DNA of 64,000 bases from Variovorax sp. PMC12 (GTDB lineage Bacteria; Pseudomonadota; Gammaproteobacteria; Burkholderiales; Burkholderiaceae_C): NCBI RefSeq assembly GCF_003019815.1, contig NZ_CP027773.1, positions 124,001 to 188,000 of the forward strand, read 5' to 3'. Below the pieces are notes generated by a model. The model was given only the letters and a program-made list of their open reading frames with translations, was not told the origin of the DNA and did no database searches. A program made the translations under genes and the position numbers. Shown piece by piece: positions 1-11,814 of the stretch; position 1 is the stretch's first letter; each line of letters begins with the position of its first letter.

Positions 1-680
1 CGCACCTTGCCCGCCTTGTGGTTCTCGATGAAGTCCGGCACCGAGGCGATGCCCGCGGTGATCTGGTTGCCCAGCATGTCGGCCGTCATGGGCGCGCTGC
101 CGCGGTAGGGCGCGGGCTGCACGTCGATCTTGTACTTGTCCGAGATCATCTTCACCAGGAACTCGGGAATGGAGGCCGGCGCGGGAATGCCGATGGTTTC
201 CTTGCCGCCCTTTTGCGTGCGCACCCACTTCACGTATTCGTCCATGGACTTGGCCGGCGTGCCGCCCGAGACGGCCAGCACGTTGGCGAAGGTGGCGAAG
301 CCGGCCACGGGCACGAAGTCGGTGGCCGGGTTGAAGCCGGGGTTCTTCACGACCTGCGGCAGGATCGATATGGTGTGGTCATGCGACAGGAACAGCGTGT
401 GGCCGTCGGCCGGCGAAGACTTCAGCACCGTGGCCGCGATCTGCCCGCCCGCGCCTGCCCGGTTCTCGACCACCACGGGCACGCCCAGCACGTCCTTGAG
501 CTTTTCGCCCAGCGTGCGTGCAATGGCGTCGGTGCCGGCCCCTGCCGGAAAGCCCACCAGCAGGCGGATGGGGGTGCCGCTTTGCGCCTGCGCAAGGCCG
601 CACAGGCCCATGGCGGCTAGAAAGAGGCCGGCGCCGATCGCCCGGCGGACCGGCTGAACGCGCTGCATTGAAAAAACCAT
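1..680 (-). CDS. Bug-family periplasmic substrate-binding receptor (partial, C-terminus beyond window)
   Basis: Encodes the N-terminal ~226 residues of a tripartite tricarboxylate transporter (TctC/Bug) receptor, a periplasmic protein that binds small carboxylates. Residues ~1-32 form a signal peptide ending near GLCGLAQAQ. The mature start carries the Bug signature LLVGFPAGAGTDAIART and then PVVVENRAGAGG, the conserved loops that hold the ligand carboxylate. The start is the ATG with GGAG 7 nt upstream; a second ATG lies four codons in. No TctA/TctB membrane genes are seen nearby, so it looks like an orphan receptor, common in Variovorax and Bordetella. The ligand cannot be read from the sequence. 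It is divergent from clpB. Confidence 0.88.
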   Translation of the reverse strand, partial: MVFSMQRVQPVRRAIGAGLFLAAMGLCGLAQAQSGTPIRLLVGFPAGAGTDAIARTLGEKLKDVLGVPVVVENRAGAGGQIAATVLKSSPADGHTLFLSHDHTISILPQVVKNPGFNPATDFVPVAGFATFANVLAVSGGTPAKSMDEYVKWVRTQKGGKETIGIPAPASIPEFLVKMISDKYKIDVQPAPYRGSAPMTADMLGNQITAGIASVPDFIENHKAGKV

Positions 681-771
681 GATCGACTCCATTCGAGAGA
701 GAGAAATGCCTACGGGCAGGAAACGGGTCTCGTGCAATACCCGTGCCCAGTGCGCCGGCCTGGCCGGCAGC

Positions 772-799
772 CTTGAATCGTGCCCGAACGGCCCTATTT
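772..799 (+). promoter_or_regulatory. Sigma-32 (RpoH) type heat-shock promoter of clpB
   Basis: CTTGAAT (772-778), a 13-nt spacer and CCCTATTT (792-799) closely match the RpoH consensus CTTGAAA-N13-14-CCCCATNT. Transcription would start near 806, giving a leader of about 13 nt that includes AGGA (807-810) before the clpB ATG at 819. The position is right for a chaperone gene. The match is seen in the sequence; its activity is inferred. Confidence 0.65.
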
Positions 800-818
800 T
801 GGATGCAGGAATACCACC

Positions 819-3440
<2,622 letters not shown>

Positions 3441-3446
3441 AGTCGG

Positions 3447-3779
3447 ATGATGAACTTCATTTTTCGCGTCATTCTTCTGCTTCTGGGGCTGGTCTTCGCG
3501 GCGAGCCTGGCCGTGGCGGTCATGCTGCTGGCGGCGGTGTGGGGTGTGCGCTACGCCTGGGGGCGTCTCACGGGCAAGCCCGTGAGCCCTTGGGTGATGC
3601 GCTTCAACCCCCGCTCCGGCTTCGACAAATTTCGCAATGCGGCACAGCCGGGCGAACCCAGCGCCGCAGACGTGGCCAATGCCCGGGCGCGCGGCGAATC
3701 GGTGGAGCGCCCGGTGCGCATTCGCGGCAGCGCCAGCGACGTGACCGACGTGTCGCCCAAGTCGGTCTCGCGCGGCTGA
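3447..3779 (+). CDS. Small membrane protein of unknown function
   Basis: 110 aa. A hydrophobic segment at ~4-34 (rich in L, V and A) predicts one N-terminal transmembrane helix or an uncleaved signal anchor. It is followed by WGRLTGKPVSPWVMRF and a polar, Arg- and Ser-rich tail that looks disordered. It begins 6 bp after the clpB stop, so it is probably co-transcribed, though this does not show a heat-shock role. Tandem ATGs at 3447 and 3450 leave the start uncertain by one residue. I do not recognise the family. GC3-rich codon use supports real coding. Confidence 0.7.
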   Translation: MMNFIFRVILLLLGLVFAASLAVAVMLLAAVWGVRYAWGRLTGKPVSPWVMRFNPRSGFDKFRNAAQPGEPSAADVANARARGESVERPVRIRGSASDVTDVSPKSVSRG

Positions 3780-3888
3780 GCCTGCGCTATTCCACGCGCG
3801 ACAACCCGTCGCGCCGTTCGCCGTCAGAATCGTCCTCCTGCAGCCGCCGCTTCTCGCGGCTTTCGCTTTCATCCAGGAGAGACATCCC

Positions 3889-5073
3889 ATGACTTCGCGC
3901 GACATCTTCGTGGTCGGCACCGCCCGCACCGCCATCGGCACCTTCGGCGGTGCCTTGAAGGATGTACCCAACACCCAGCTGGCCACCACGGCAGTGAAGG
4001 CCGCCATCGAGCGCAGCGGCCTTGCGGGCGATGCCATCGGCCATGTGGTGATGGGCAACGTGATCCCCACCGACGTGAAGGACGCCTACCTGAGCCGCGT
4101 GGCGGCCATCGACGCGGGTTGCCCCATCGAAACGCCGGCCTTCAACGTCAATCGCCTGTGCGGCTCGGGCCTGCAGGCCATCGTGTCCGCGGCGCAGGCC
4201 ATCGCGCTGGGCGACTGCGACATCGCCATCGGCGGCGGCTCGGAGTCGATGAGCCGCGGCCCGTACTTCGACACCTCGGCGCGCTACGGCGCGCGCATGG
4301 GCGACGCGGTGCTGGTCGACTACATGCTCGGCATCCTGCACGACCCGTGGGAGAAGATCCACATGGGCATCACCGCCGAGAACGTGGCCGCGCGCTACGG
4401 CATCACGCGCGAGCAGATGGACGAACTGGCCGTTGCCAGCCAGCAGCGCGCGGCGGCCGCCATCGCGGCGGCCCGCTTCAAGGAGCAGATCGTTCCCGTC
4501 GAGGTGAAGACGCGCAAGGGCGTGGTGCTGTTCGACACCGACGAGCATGTGCGCGCCGACACTTCTGTAGAGACGTTGTCGAAGATGAAACCCGCGTTCA
4601 AGAAGGACGGCCTCGTCACCGCCGGCAATGCCTCGGGCATCAACGACGGTGCCGCCGCGGTGGTGCTGGCTGCCGGCGAGAGCGTCAAGGCGCGCGGCCT
4701 GAAGCCGCTTGCACGCCTGGTGGGCTATGCGCATGCCGGCGTCGAGCCCGCCTACATGGGCATCGGCCCGGTGCCGGCCACGCGCAAGGTGCTGGAGCGC
4801 ACCGGCCTGAAAGTGAGCGACTTCGACGTGATCGAGTCGAACGAAGCCTTCGCGGCGCAGGCCTGCGCGGTCATCAAGGAGCTGGGCTTCGACCCCGCCA
4901 AGGTGAACCCGAACGGCTCTGGCATTTCGCTGGGCCATCCGGTGGGCGCGACCGGCGCGATCATCACCAAGAAGGCGATTGCCGAGCTGCATCGCACGGG
5001 CGGGCGCTATGCGCTGGTCACGATGTGCATCGGCGGCGGGCAGGGCATTGCCGCCGTCTTCGAACGGGTCTGA
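3889..5073 (+). CDS. bktB: Acetyl-CoA C-acyltransferase (BktB-type beta-ketothiolase)
   Basis: 394-aa cytosolic thiolase, either condensing acyl-CoA with acetyl-CoA (polyhydroxyalkanoate precursors) or cleaving beta-ketoacyl-CoA. The nucleophilic Cys is in NRLCGSGLQAIVSAAQ, the catalytic His in NEAFAAQA and SGISLGHPVGATGA, and the second Cys in MCIGGGQGIAAVFER. The run TAIGTFGGALKD near the N-terminus and the overall sequence resemble Cupriavidus BktB more than FadA. The ATG has CAGGAGAG upstream. The gene ends 5 bp before arfB, suggesting co-transcription. The biosynthetic or degradative direction cannot be told from sequence. Confidence 0.92.
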   Translation: MTSRDIFVVGTARTAIGTFGGALKDVPNTQLATTAVKAAIERSGLAGDAIGHVVMGNVIPTDVKDAYLSRVAAIDAGCPIETPAFNVNRLCGSGLQAIVSAAQAIALGDCDIAIGGGSESMSRGPYFDTSARYGARMGDAVLVDYMLGILHDPWEKIHMGITAENVAARYGITREQMDELAVASQQRAAAAIAAARFKEQIVPVEVKTRKGVVLFDTDEHVRADTSVETLSKMKPAFKKDGLVTAGNASGINDGAAAVVLAAGESVKARGLKPLARLVGYAHAGVEPAYMGIGPVPATRKVLERTGLKVSDFDVIESNEAFAAQACAVIKELGFDPAKVNPNGSGISLGHPVGATGAIITKKAIAELHRTGGRYALVTMCIGGGQGIAAVFERV

Positions 5074-5078
5074 ACGTC

Positions 5079-5486
5079 GTGCTGCGTCCGCCCGTGCTGA
5101 TCGATCCCGACGAGGTCGAGATCAGCGCCATCCGGGCGCAGGGCGCGGGCGGGCAGAACGTCAACAAGGTGTCGAGTGCGGTGCACCTGCGCTACGACAT
5201 CCACGCCAGTTCGCTGCCGCCCGACGTGAAGGAACGGCTGCTCGCCCTGCGCGACAGCCGCATCACGCAGGAAGGCGTGCTGGTGCTCAAGGCGCAGCAG
5301 CACCGCACGCAGGAAATGAACCGCGCCGACGCCTTCGCGCGCCTGCAGGCGGTGGTCGACAGCGTGGCCGCGCCGCCGCGCGTGCGGCGTGCCACCAAGC
5401 CGACCTACGGTTCGAAGCAGCGCCGGCTCGAAGGCAAGAGCCAGCGCTCGCAGATCAAGAACCTGCGCGGGCCGGTGCGGGACTGA
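5079..5486 (+). CDS. arfB: Alternative ribosome-rescue factor ArfB (YaeJ)
   Basis: 135 aa. A codon-independent peptidyl-tRNA hydrolase that releases stalled ribosomes on mRNAs lacking a stop codon. The GGQ catalytic motif lies in AQGAGGQNVNKVSSAVHL and the basic C-terminal tail (KPTYGSKQRRLEGKSQRS, ending NLRGPVRD) is the part that enters the empty mRNA channel. The tail separates it from RF1 and RF2, and the length matches E. coli ArfB (140 aa). The start is a GTG 5 bp after the thiolase stop with no strong Shine-Dalgarno, so translation may be coupled. Confidence 0.92.
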   Translation: MLRPPVLIDPDEVEISAIRAQGAGGQNVNKVSSAVHLRYDIHASSLPPDVKERLLALRDSRITQEGVLVLKAQQHRTQEMNRADAFARLQAVVDSVAAPPRVRRATKPTYGSKQRRLEGKSQRSQIKNLRGPVRD

Positions 5487-5579
5487 GCGCGCCGGCGCCT
5501 TGACGTATGCCGAGGCCGGGGGAAGGGACAAAGCCGGGGCTTTATCTGCCTGAAACATCGCGCCCGCACAATCAGGCGA

Positions 5580-6161
5580 ATGAGAAGTCTTTTCGCACGC
5601 GTCCTGTTGTCGGCGCTTCTGCTGACACCGCTGGCCGTGCTGCTCGACGGCTGCACGCCGGACGCAGCATCGGGGCAGGTTGCCAGCAACGCCGCGGCGC
5701 CCGAACTCAAATGGGAAGCGCTGATCCCCAAGAGCTGGGACCCGACCAGGCGCTACCGCAACATCAGCCTCGAGGCGCTGCGCGACAACGATCCCCAGGC
5801 CATCCAGATGCTCGACGAGATGCGCGCCGTCTGGGACAACGCGCCGGTCAACGTCGAGCTCGACGGCAAGGCGGCCAAGCTCGCGGGCTTCGTCGTGCCG
5901 CTGGATGCCTCGCAGGAGGGCATCCGCGAGTTCCTGCTGGTGCCGTACTTCGGCGCCTGCATCCACACCCCGCCGCCGCCCGCCAACCAGATCGTGCACG
6001 TGATAGCGCCAGGCCCCGTGAAGGGCCTGCATGCGATGGACACGGTGTACGTCAGCGGCACGCTGAAGGCGGCGCGCTATGCGTCGGCGGACATGGGTGT
6101 GAGCGGCTACGAGATCGCTTCCGCGACGGTCGAGCGTTTCGTGCCCCGGCAGCCGCAGTGA
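5580..6161 (+). CDS. DUF3299 lipoprotein
   Basis: 193 aa. A signal peptide with a lipobox-like LLDGC places Cys near residue 24, suggesting a lipid-anchored periplasmic protein. The remainder (KLAGFVVPLDA; YFGACIHTPPPPANQIVHV) is typical of the DUF3299 family, whose function is unknown to me but which is often found with metal or transport genes. Cys and His in GACIHTPPP could bind a metal; that is inference. No Shine-Dalgarno is evident. A -10-like CACAAT (5567-5572) ends 7 nt before the ATG, so the mRNA may be leaderless. It converges with the LysR gene at 6172. Confidence 0.8.
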   Translation: MRSLFARVLLSALLLTPLAVLLDGCTPDAASGQVASNAAAPELKWEALIPKSWDPTRRYRNISLEALRDNDPQAIQMLDEMRAVWDNAPVNVELDGKAAKLAGFVVPLDASQEGIREFLLVPYFGACIHTPPPPANQIVHVIAPGPVKGLHAMDTVYVSGTLKAARYASADMGVSGYEIASATVERFVPRQPQ

Positions 6162-6171
6162 CGCGGGGCCT

Positions 6172-7056
6172 TCAGGCCATGCGCTGCGAGAGGAAATCCA
6201 GGAACGAGGTGATGCGCGCCGACAGCTGCGTGTTGCGGTAGTACACCGCGTTCACCGGCTGGCGCACGTCCACCGTGTCCTTGGCCAGCAGCTGGACCAG
6301 CGCGCCGCTGGCCCGGTCGGCGCCTGTCATGAAGTCCGACAGGCAGACGATGCCCACGCCGGCCAGTGCGAGCTGGCGCAGCGTTTCGCCGCTCGATGCC
6401 ATCAGCGTCGGCGCGATGGTCCACTCGTCGCCGTGCGGACCTCGCAGCGGCCAGCGGTTGAGCGACTCCGGCTGTGTGAAGCCGAGCAGTGCATGCCCGG
6501 CCAGCTCGTCCACCTTGCGCGGCTTGCCGCTGGCCTCGAGATACGCGGGGCTGGCGAGCACGCGCAGCCGGTGGGTGCCCAGCGGGCGCGCATGCAGCGT
6601 GGAGTCGCGCAGCGGGCCGATGCGGATCGCGATGTCGGTGCGGCGCTCCAGCAGGTCGATGGGCAGGTCGTCGGTGTCCAGCTCCAGGCTGATCTGCGGA
6701 TAGAGCCGCCGGAATTCAGGCACCAGCGGCACGATGGCATGCAGCATGAAGGGCGAGGCTGCGTTCACCCGCAGACGCCCGGCGGGCTGCTGGCGGCGCG
6801 CGGCCATCTGCTCTTCGGCATCGTCGATCGCATCGAGGATGGCGCGCGTGCGCTGCAGGAAGGCCGCGCCTTCCTCGGTGAGTTCGAGCCGCCGCGTGGT
6901 GCGGCGCAGCAGCGTGGTGTCGAGCTTCTGCTCGAGCCGGCTCAATGCGCGGCTGATGCCGGAGACCGTTTGCGCCAACTGCTCCGACGCGGCGGTGATC
7001 GAGCCCGTGTCCACCACCGCGCGGAACGCAACCAGTTCTTCGATGGTGGTTTTCAT
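6172..7056 (-). CDS. LysR-family transcriptional regulator
   Basis: 294 aa. The N-terminal winged helix-turn-helix (~1-60; FRAVVDTGSITAASEQLAQ, ISRALSRLEQKL) and C-terminal periplasmic-binding-like effector domain are both complete. The NTPFM-like core resembles the DsdC/AaeR-type LysR group (LEQKLDTTLLRRTTRRLELT). It begins 9 bp after the SulP transporter stop on the same strand, so the two form an operon, and control of that transporter is a reasonable but unproven guess. No divergent partner gene exists. Confidence 0.93.
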   Translation of the reverse strand: MKTTIEELVAFRAVVDTGSITAASEQLAQTVSGISRALSRLEQKLDTTLLRRTTRRLELTEEGAAFLQRTRAILDAIDDAEEQMAARRQQPAGRLRVNAASPFMLHAIVPLVPEFRRLYPQISLELDTDDLPIDLLERRTDIAIRIGPLRDSTLHARPLGTHRLRVLASPAYLEASGKPRKVDELAGHALLGFTQPESLNRWPLRGPHGDEWTIAPTLMASSGETLRQLALAGVGIVCLSDFMTGADRASGALVQLLAKDTVDVRQPVNAVYYRNTQLSARITSFLDFLSQRMA

Positions 7057-7065
7057 GGGGGCGCT

Positions 7066-8793
7066 TCAGGCGGCGGATTCGGTCTCGGCGGAGGCCGCCG
7101 GCACGTCGATGCGCGGCATCAACGCGGCGAGCGCTTCGCCGTCGGTGCGGTAGCTGAACAGCATGGGGCCCGGGGCCAGCAGGCCGGCGCGTTCCAGCAC
7201 CTGCATCGCGGGCAGCTTGAGGCCGCTCAGGTGCAGGCGGATGCCCTTGGATTCCATCATCCGGCGGATCGAGCCGAACACTTCGGCGCCGGTGATGTCG
7301 ATGCGGTTGATCGGCTGCGCGAACAGGCACACGTCGGTGAGTCCGGGCCGTTCGGCCAGCGCCACGGTGAGCGCGCGTTCGAGCGTGGAGGCCGAGGCGA
7401 AGTCGAGCTCGGCGTCCATGCGCAGCGCATAGAGCTGCGGCGCCAGCGGCGGCAGCTTCCAGAGATTGCGGTCGCGCAGGCTGCCGTCGGGGTGCAGGCC
7501 CACTTCGATGATGCGCGGATGCAGGTGGCGGTACATGTAGTGCGCCAGCGCCGCCAGCAGCCCGCCGAGCACGCCCCAGTAGATGCTGGGCGCGGTCGCG
7601 ATGGTCAGCACGAAGGTGCCGAAGGCAATGCCCGCCTCGATGCGCGAGATGCGCCACAGCGCGGTGAAGCTCGCCGGCTTCACCAGCCCCAGGATGGCCG
7701 TGACCACCACCGCCGCCAGCACTGCCTGCGGCACGTGATAGAGCAGCGGCATCAGCCACAGCAGCGCGCCCGCCACCACCATCACGCTGAACAGCGTCGC
7801 CCAGCCGGTCTGCGCGCCCGCATAGAGCGTGATGGCCGAGCGCGAGAACGACGAGCTGGTCGGGAAGGCGCCCGAGAAGCCCGAGGCCAGCTTGGCCAGG
7901 CCCTGGCCGATCAGGTCCTGGTTTTCGTTCCAGAGCGTGCCGGCGCGTGCGTTGTCGACCTTGGCGCTCGATGCGGTTTCCAGAAAGCTCACCAGCGTGA
8001 TCATCAGCGCTGGCAGCACCAGCGCGCCGAGCGTGCCCATCGGCAGCAGGCCGGGCCAGTAGAAGGACGGCAGGCCCGAAGGCAGGCTGCCGACCACCGC
8101 GCCGCCGCGCAGCGCATAGTTGATCACCCAGCTGATCGCGGCCGCGCCGGCCACCAGCGCCATCGTGGTCGGAAAGCGCGGCAGCAGCCGCTTGCCGAGC
8201 CACAGCACCGCGATGCTGCCGAGCCCGAAGGCGATGGCCACCAGGTCGGGCAACGGGCCGCCGCGCAGCACCTGTGGAATGGTGCGGCCGGTGAAGCCCA
8301 GCAGCGCGGGCAGCTGCGAGATGGCGATCAGCACCGCCGCCCCCTGCGTGAAACCGATCAGCACCGGCGAATTGACCAGCCGCAGCAGCCAGCCGAAGCG
8401 CCCCGCGCCCAGCACGATCTGGATGGCCCCGGACATCAGCGTGAGCCACACCGCCATCGCCACCCACTCGGCGCTGCCCGCCACCGCCAGCGGCGCGAGC
8501 GAGGCACCGACCAGCAGGCTGGTAAGCGCCGTGGGGCCGACCGACAGCCGCTGCGACGAGCTGAACATCACCGCGATCAGCGCCGGGAACAGCGCGGCAT
8601 ACACGCCCGTCACCAGCGGCATGCCGGCCAGCGCGGCATACGCCACGCCCTGCGGAATGACCATCAGCGCGACGGTGATGCCGGCCATCGCCTCGTTGCG
8701 CAGCAGCGCGGCGGAGGGACGGGGCCAGGCAAGGCAGGGGACCCAGCGGGAGAGGCGCTGGCGCAGGGAAGGGGAGGTGGTGGCCGGATTCAT
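7066..8793 (-). CDS. SulP-family anion permease with STAS domain
   Basis: 575 aa. Inner-membrane SLC26/SulP transporter with ~12 membrane segments over residues ~30-430 and a cytoplasmic STAS domain at ~440-555 (LDFASASTLERALTVAL, NRIDITGAEVFGSIRRMME). The family signature PQGVAYAALAGMPLVTGVYA is present near the N-terminus. Members carry sulfate, bicarbonate or dicarboxylates in symport with protons or sodium. No sulfate-assimilation or carbonic anhydrase gene adjoins it, so the substrate is open. The LysR gene follows directly in the same operon. Confidence 0.93.
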   Translation of the reverse strand: MNPATTSPSLRQRLSRWVPCLAWPRPSAALLRNEAMAGITVALMVIPQGVAYAALAGMPLVTGVYAALFPALIAVMFSSSQRLSVGPTALTSLLVGASLAPLAVAGSAEWVAMAVWLTLMSGAIQIVLGAGRFGWLLRLVNSPVLIGFTQGAAVLIAISQLPALLGFTGRTIPQVLRGGPLPDLVAIAFGLGSIAVLWLGKRLLPRFPTTMALVAGAAAISWVINYALRGGAVVGSLPSGLPSFYWPGLLPMGTLGALVLPALMITLVSFLETASSAKVDNARAGTLWNENQDLIGQGLAKLASGFSGAFPTSSSFSRSAITLYAGAQTGWATLFSVMVVAGALLWLMPLLYHVPQAVLAAVVVTAILGLVKPASFTALWRISRIEAGIAFGTFVLTIATAPSIYWGVLGGLLAALAHYMYRHLHPRIIEVGLHPDGSLRDRNLWKLPPLAPQLYALRMDAELDFASASTLERALTVALAERPGLTDVCLFAQPINRIDITGAEVFGSIRRMMESKGIRLHLSGLKLPAMQVLERAGLLAPGPMLFSYRTDGEALAALMPRIDVPAASAETESAA

Positions 8794-8884
8794 GGATGAC
8801 GGATGGCGCCCGCAACGGTGCTTGATGCCGCGCGGGCGCGGAGAGCTTACGCGGCTGCGCGAAGCATTGGGAGCTGAGGCGTGC

Positions 8885-9337
8885 CTAGATCAGCGACGTC
8901 GCGTTCTTGAGAACGTAGTCGCAGGCCTTGGTCTTGAGCTTGGAGGACAGGATCTTGAAGTTCAGCGTCTGGCCGTCGCCGCCCTTGAGCAGGCCCTTGG
9001 CGCCGTTGGCGAAGCCGGTTTCCTGGGGCTTCTGGCCGGTGATCTTTGCGAGCAGCTTGTCTTTCACCGAGGCCGCGTCGCCGCCCAGGTAGTTGTTCTT
9101 GACGCAGTACTGCAGCACCCCTGCCGCGTTGCCGATGGTGCTGGAGCCGATGGCGGGCATCTTGAAGCCGAGGTTGCTGCCCAGCCCGCCGAGCGAGGAG
9201 CCGCCGGTGCCGCCCTGGGTGTTGGCGCTGGCGGCCTCGCCGGCTTTTTCCTTCAGCTGGTCGAGCAGGTTGTTGGCTTGGGCCGAGGCACCTGCCGCGA
9301 GCAGTGCCAGGGCGATGAGGGTGGAGCGGGCGTGCAT
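8885..9337 (-). CDS. DUF2501 (YjjA-like) secreted protein
   Basis: 150 aa with a signal peptide (~1-21, ending ASAQA). The mature protein has a Gly/Ser-rich stretch (~38-60), then GVLQYCVKNNYLGGDAASVK and a C-terminal KACDYVLKNATSLI; the two Cys could form a disulfide. This is the pattern of E. coli YjjA (DUF2501), a periplasmic protein of unknown role. The start is the ATG giving MHARST, with AGGAGG 6 nt upstream, rather than an earlier open ATG 26 codons before. It is monocistronic in appearance. Confidence 0.82.
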   Translation of the reverse strand: MHARSTLIALALLAAGASAQANNLLDQLKEKAGEAASANTQGGTGGSSLGGLGSNLGFKMPAIGSSTIGNAAGVLQYCVKNNYLGGDAASVKDKLLAKITGQKPQETGFANGAKGLLKGGDGQTLNFKILSSKLKTKACDYVLKNATSLI

Positions 9338-9424
9338 GGTGTCCTCCTGTCGGTCAGCGTGATGGAAAGCGGCCATCAGCATACCGGAGACTTTCAGGGG
9401 CACAGCCCCTGGCACGCGCCTGGC

Positions 9425-10780
9425 CTACTTCGTGCGGGGCGGGCGCTTTTCCAGCAAAGGCGCACTCGTGCCCTGAACGCCGACCAGCCCCAGCACCGTC
9501 ACCAGCGAGTTCTGCGCGCCTTTCCAGCCGTCGGTCACGTCGATCCATTCGCTCAGCGCGTGGAAGCCGCCCGTCTTGCCGCCGCCGCCGATGATGATGG
9601 CCGGAATGCCCAGCGACATCGGCACGTTCGCGTCGGTGCTCGCGCCGGTCAGCAGCGTCTTGTGGCCGAAGGCCGCGTTCGAGCGCGTGGCGGCCTCGAC
9701 GATCACCGTGTCCGACTGCGTGCGGCCGCCCGGGCGGTCGCCGATGAGCTTGGTGCTCACGCTCAGCGTGTTGACGTTCCAGCGCTTGTTTTCCTCCACC
9801 ACGGCCTCGTCGATGGCCGCGAGGATTTTCTTCTCGGTCTCCAGCAGCGGCGCCATTTCGTCGGAGCGGATGTCGACCGCCATGCGCGCGTCGGGTGCGA
9901 TGGTGTTGACCGAGGTGCCGCCGCCGACCGTGCCCACGGTGAACGTCGTCTTGGGGAAGGTGGGCGTGCGCACGTCGGCGATCTTGGCAATGGCGCGGCC
10001 CATGCCGTGGATGGCGCTGGGCACCTGGCCGAACGCACCGAAGCTGTGGCCGCCCGGGCCCTTGAAGGTCACTTCGTAGCGATGGCTGCCGGTGCCGAGC
10101 ATCAGCACCGTGCCTTCGGGCGCGGGCTCGAGGCCGACCATGCCGTCGATGTCGAGGTTGTCGCGGAAGATGGCTTTCATGCCGCGCAGGTTGCCCAGTT
10201 CTTCCTCGCCCACGTTGCCGACGAACAGCAGGTCGCCCACGGTCTGGATCTTGTTGTCGTTCAGCACCTTGAGCCACGACAGCAGCACCGACAGGCCGCG
10301 CGTGTCGTCGGAGATGCCGGGCGCGTAGAGCTTGCCGTCGCGCTCCTTCACCTTGACGTCGGTGCCTGCGGGGAACACGGTGTCGAGGTGGGCCGAGATC
10401 AGCAGCTTGGGCCCGTTGCCCGTGCCCTTGCGCAGGCCGACCACGTTGCCTTCGGCGTCGATCTTCGCGTCGTCGAGGCCCAAGGCCTTCATGCGCGCCA
10501 GGAAGGCTTCGGCGCGCTTCTGTTCCTTGAACGGGGGCGCCTCGATCTCGGTGAGCATCTTCAGGTCTTCCACCGAGCGGGCATGGTCGGCCTTCACCGC
10601 GTCGAGCAGCTTCTGGATCTGCGGCGACGCCATCAGCTGCGTGTAGGCCTTGTCCACCTCGGGGCGCACCTGCGCGGGCGTGGCGGCGACCGAGCCGGTC
10701 TGGGCATGCGCGAAGCCGGCGGCGGCGGACGCCAGGGCAAGGACGAGCGGGGCGAGGCGAAGAGACGCGGGGCGAGACAT
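9425..10780 (-). CDS. Exported M20-family zinc peptidase
   Basis: 451 aa, with a signal peptide (~1-27, ending GFAHAQ) directing it to the periplasm. It has the M20 dizinc site: ISAHLDT (first His and Asp), GISDDTRG (bridging Asp), VGEEELGNLRG (catalytic and metal Glu) and a late His in GGFHALSEW. The PepT/CPG2-like dimerisation lid is in the middle (~230-340). Members remove N-terminal residues or hydrolyse N-acyl amino acids; substrate unknown. The start chosen gives the clean signal peptide and has AAGGA upstream; an earlier ATG 29 codons before would bury it. The gene is divergent from the LysR gene at 10921, a plausible regulator. Confidence 0.9.
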   Translation of the reverse strand: MSRPASLRLAPLVLALASAAAGFAHAQTGSVAATPAQVRPEVDKAYTQLMASPQIQKLLDAVKADHARSVEDLKMLTEIEAPPFKEQKRAEAFLARMKALGLDDAKIDAEGNVVGLRKGTGNGPKLLISAHLDTVFPAGTDVKVKERDGKLYAPGISDDTRGLSVLLSWLKVLNDNKIQTVGDLLFVGNVGEEELGNLRGMKAIFRDNLDIDGMVGLEPAPEGTVLMLGTGSHRYEVTFKGPGGHSFGAFGQVPSAIHGMGRAIAKIADVRTPTFPKTTFTVGTVGGGTSVNTIAPDARMAVDIRSDEMAPLLETEKKILAAIDEAVVEENKRWNVNTLSVSTKLIGDRPGGRTQSDTVIVEAATRSNAAFGHKTLLTGASTDANVPMSLGIPAIIIGGGGKTGGFHALSEWIDVTDGWKGAQNSLVTVLGLVGVQGTSAPLLEKRPPRTK

Positions 10781-10920
10781 GGTGCGGGAATGTCCTTGAA
10801 AGAAAAACCGGTGAAAAGAGAGGCGCCGCCGACGCGGCGTCGTCAGCGATTCTTGCGGCTGTGCCAAGCGCGTGCTCTGGTTTAATCTTCCGCGTTGTCA
10901 GTTTTTCTAACGAGAGCCCC

Positions 10921-11814
10921 ATGCGCCGCCATATTCCCAGCACCCGCGCGCTGCTGATCTTCGACGCGGTGGCGCGCCATCACGGCGTGGGCAAGGCCGC
11001 GGAAGAGCTCTGCCTGACCCACAGCGCGGTGAGCCAGCAACTGCGGCTGCTGGAGTCGCAGATCGGCGTGCGGCTGGTGCAGCGCACCGCGCGCGGCACC
11101 GAGCTGACCGAGCCGGGTCGGCGCTACCACGGCCAGATTTCCGGCGACCTGCTGCGGCTGCAGAACCACACGCTGGAGGCAATGGCGCAGCGCGCCGACG
11201 GCCTGCGCCTGCTGGTGGGCGCGGTGCCGGTGCTGGCCGAAGGCTGGCTCACGCCGAGGCTGCCGGAATTCATCGCGCAGCACCCGGGCTGCAGCCTGCA
11301 TCTGCAGGTGTTTCCGACGCATCTCTACATGGAGGACCTGCCCTTCGACGTCGGCGTGCAGTACGACGACGCGGTGTGGCCCGGCGCCAATGCCCTGCCG
11401 TTGATGGGAGAGCCGTGCGTGGTGGTGTGCTCGCCAAAGGCGAAAGGCCGGGCGGCAATGGGGCGCGGCGACTTCCGTGCCGCGCCGCTGCTGCATCTGC
11501 GCACGCGCATGGGCGCCTGGGAGGAATGGTTCGGCCAGTCGGCGAACGCGCGTGCCCCCGACAACCTGGTGGCGGGGCACCGCTTCGACCTGTTCTCGTC
11601 GCTGGTCGCGGCGGTGCGCGCCGACCTGGGCGTGGGGCTGGTGCCGGAGTACTTCATCGAACGCGAACTGCGCTCGGGCGAACTGGTGCTGGCCTGCCCG
11701 GAACGGGTGCCGTCGAGCCGTGGCTACAGCGTGTTCGTGGCGCCGAGCCGCGCCGACGATGCGCTGGTCGGCGCTTTCGTCGAGTGGCTCCTTGCGGCGG
11801 CGTCGATACAATGA
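10921..11814 (+). CDS. LysR-family regulator (GcvA-like)
   Basis: 297 aa. The N-terminal MRRHIPSTRALLIFDAVARH and the helix-turn-helix KAAEELCLTHSAVSQQLRLL are typical of the GcvA/AmpR subgroup of LysR proteins; the effector-binding domain runs to ~295. The start is the ATG just after CGAGAGCCCC. It is divergent from the M20 peptidase gene with 140 bp between starts. The last bases of the gene, including the stop TGA, lie inside a Fur-box-like palindrome and a -10 hexamer that belong to the sigma-factor gene downstream. Confidence 0.92.
   Translation: MRRHIPSTRALLIFDAVARHHGVGKAAEELCLTHSAVSQQLRLLESQIGVRLVQRTARGTELTEPGRRYHGQISGDLLRLQNHTLEAMAQRADGLRLLVGAVPVLAEGWLTPRLPEFIAQHPGCSLHLQVFPTHLYMEDLPFDVGVQYDDAVWPGANALPLMGEPCVVVCSPKAKGRAAMGRGDFRAAPLLHLRTRMGAWEEWFGQSANARAPDNLVAGHRFDLFSSLVAAVRADLGVGLVPEYFIERELRSGELVLACPERVPSSRGYSVFVAPSRADDALVGAFVEWLLAAASIQ

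Noticed and set aside
8120..10885. Very long open frame antisense to the SulP and M20 genes
   Set aside because: It mirrors GC3-rich real genes on the other strand, has Arg/Ala/His/Gly-rich low-complexity sequence and no recognisable domain.
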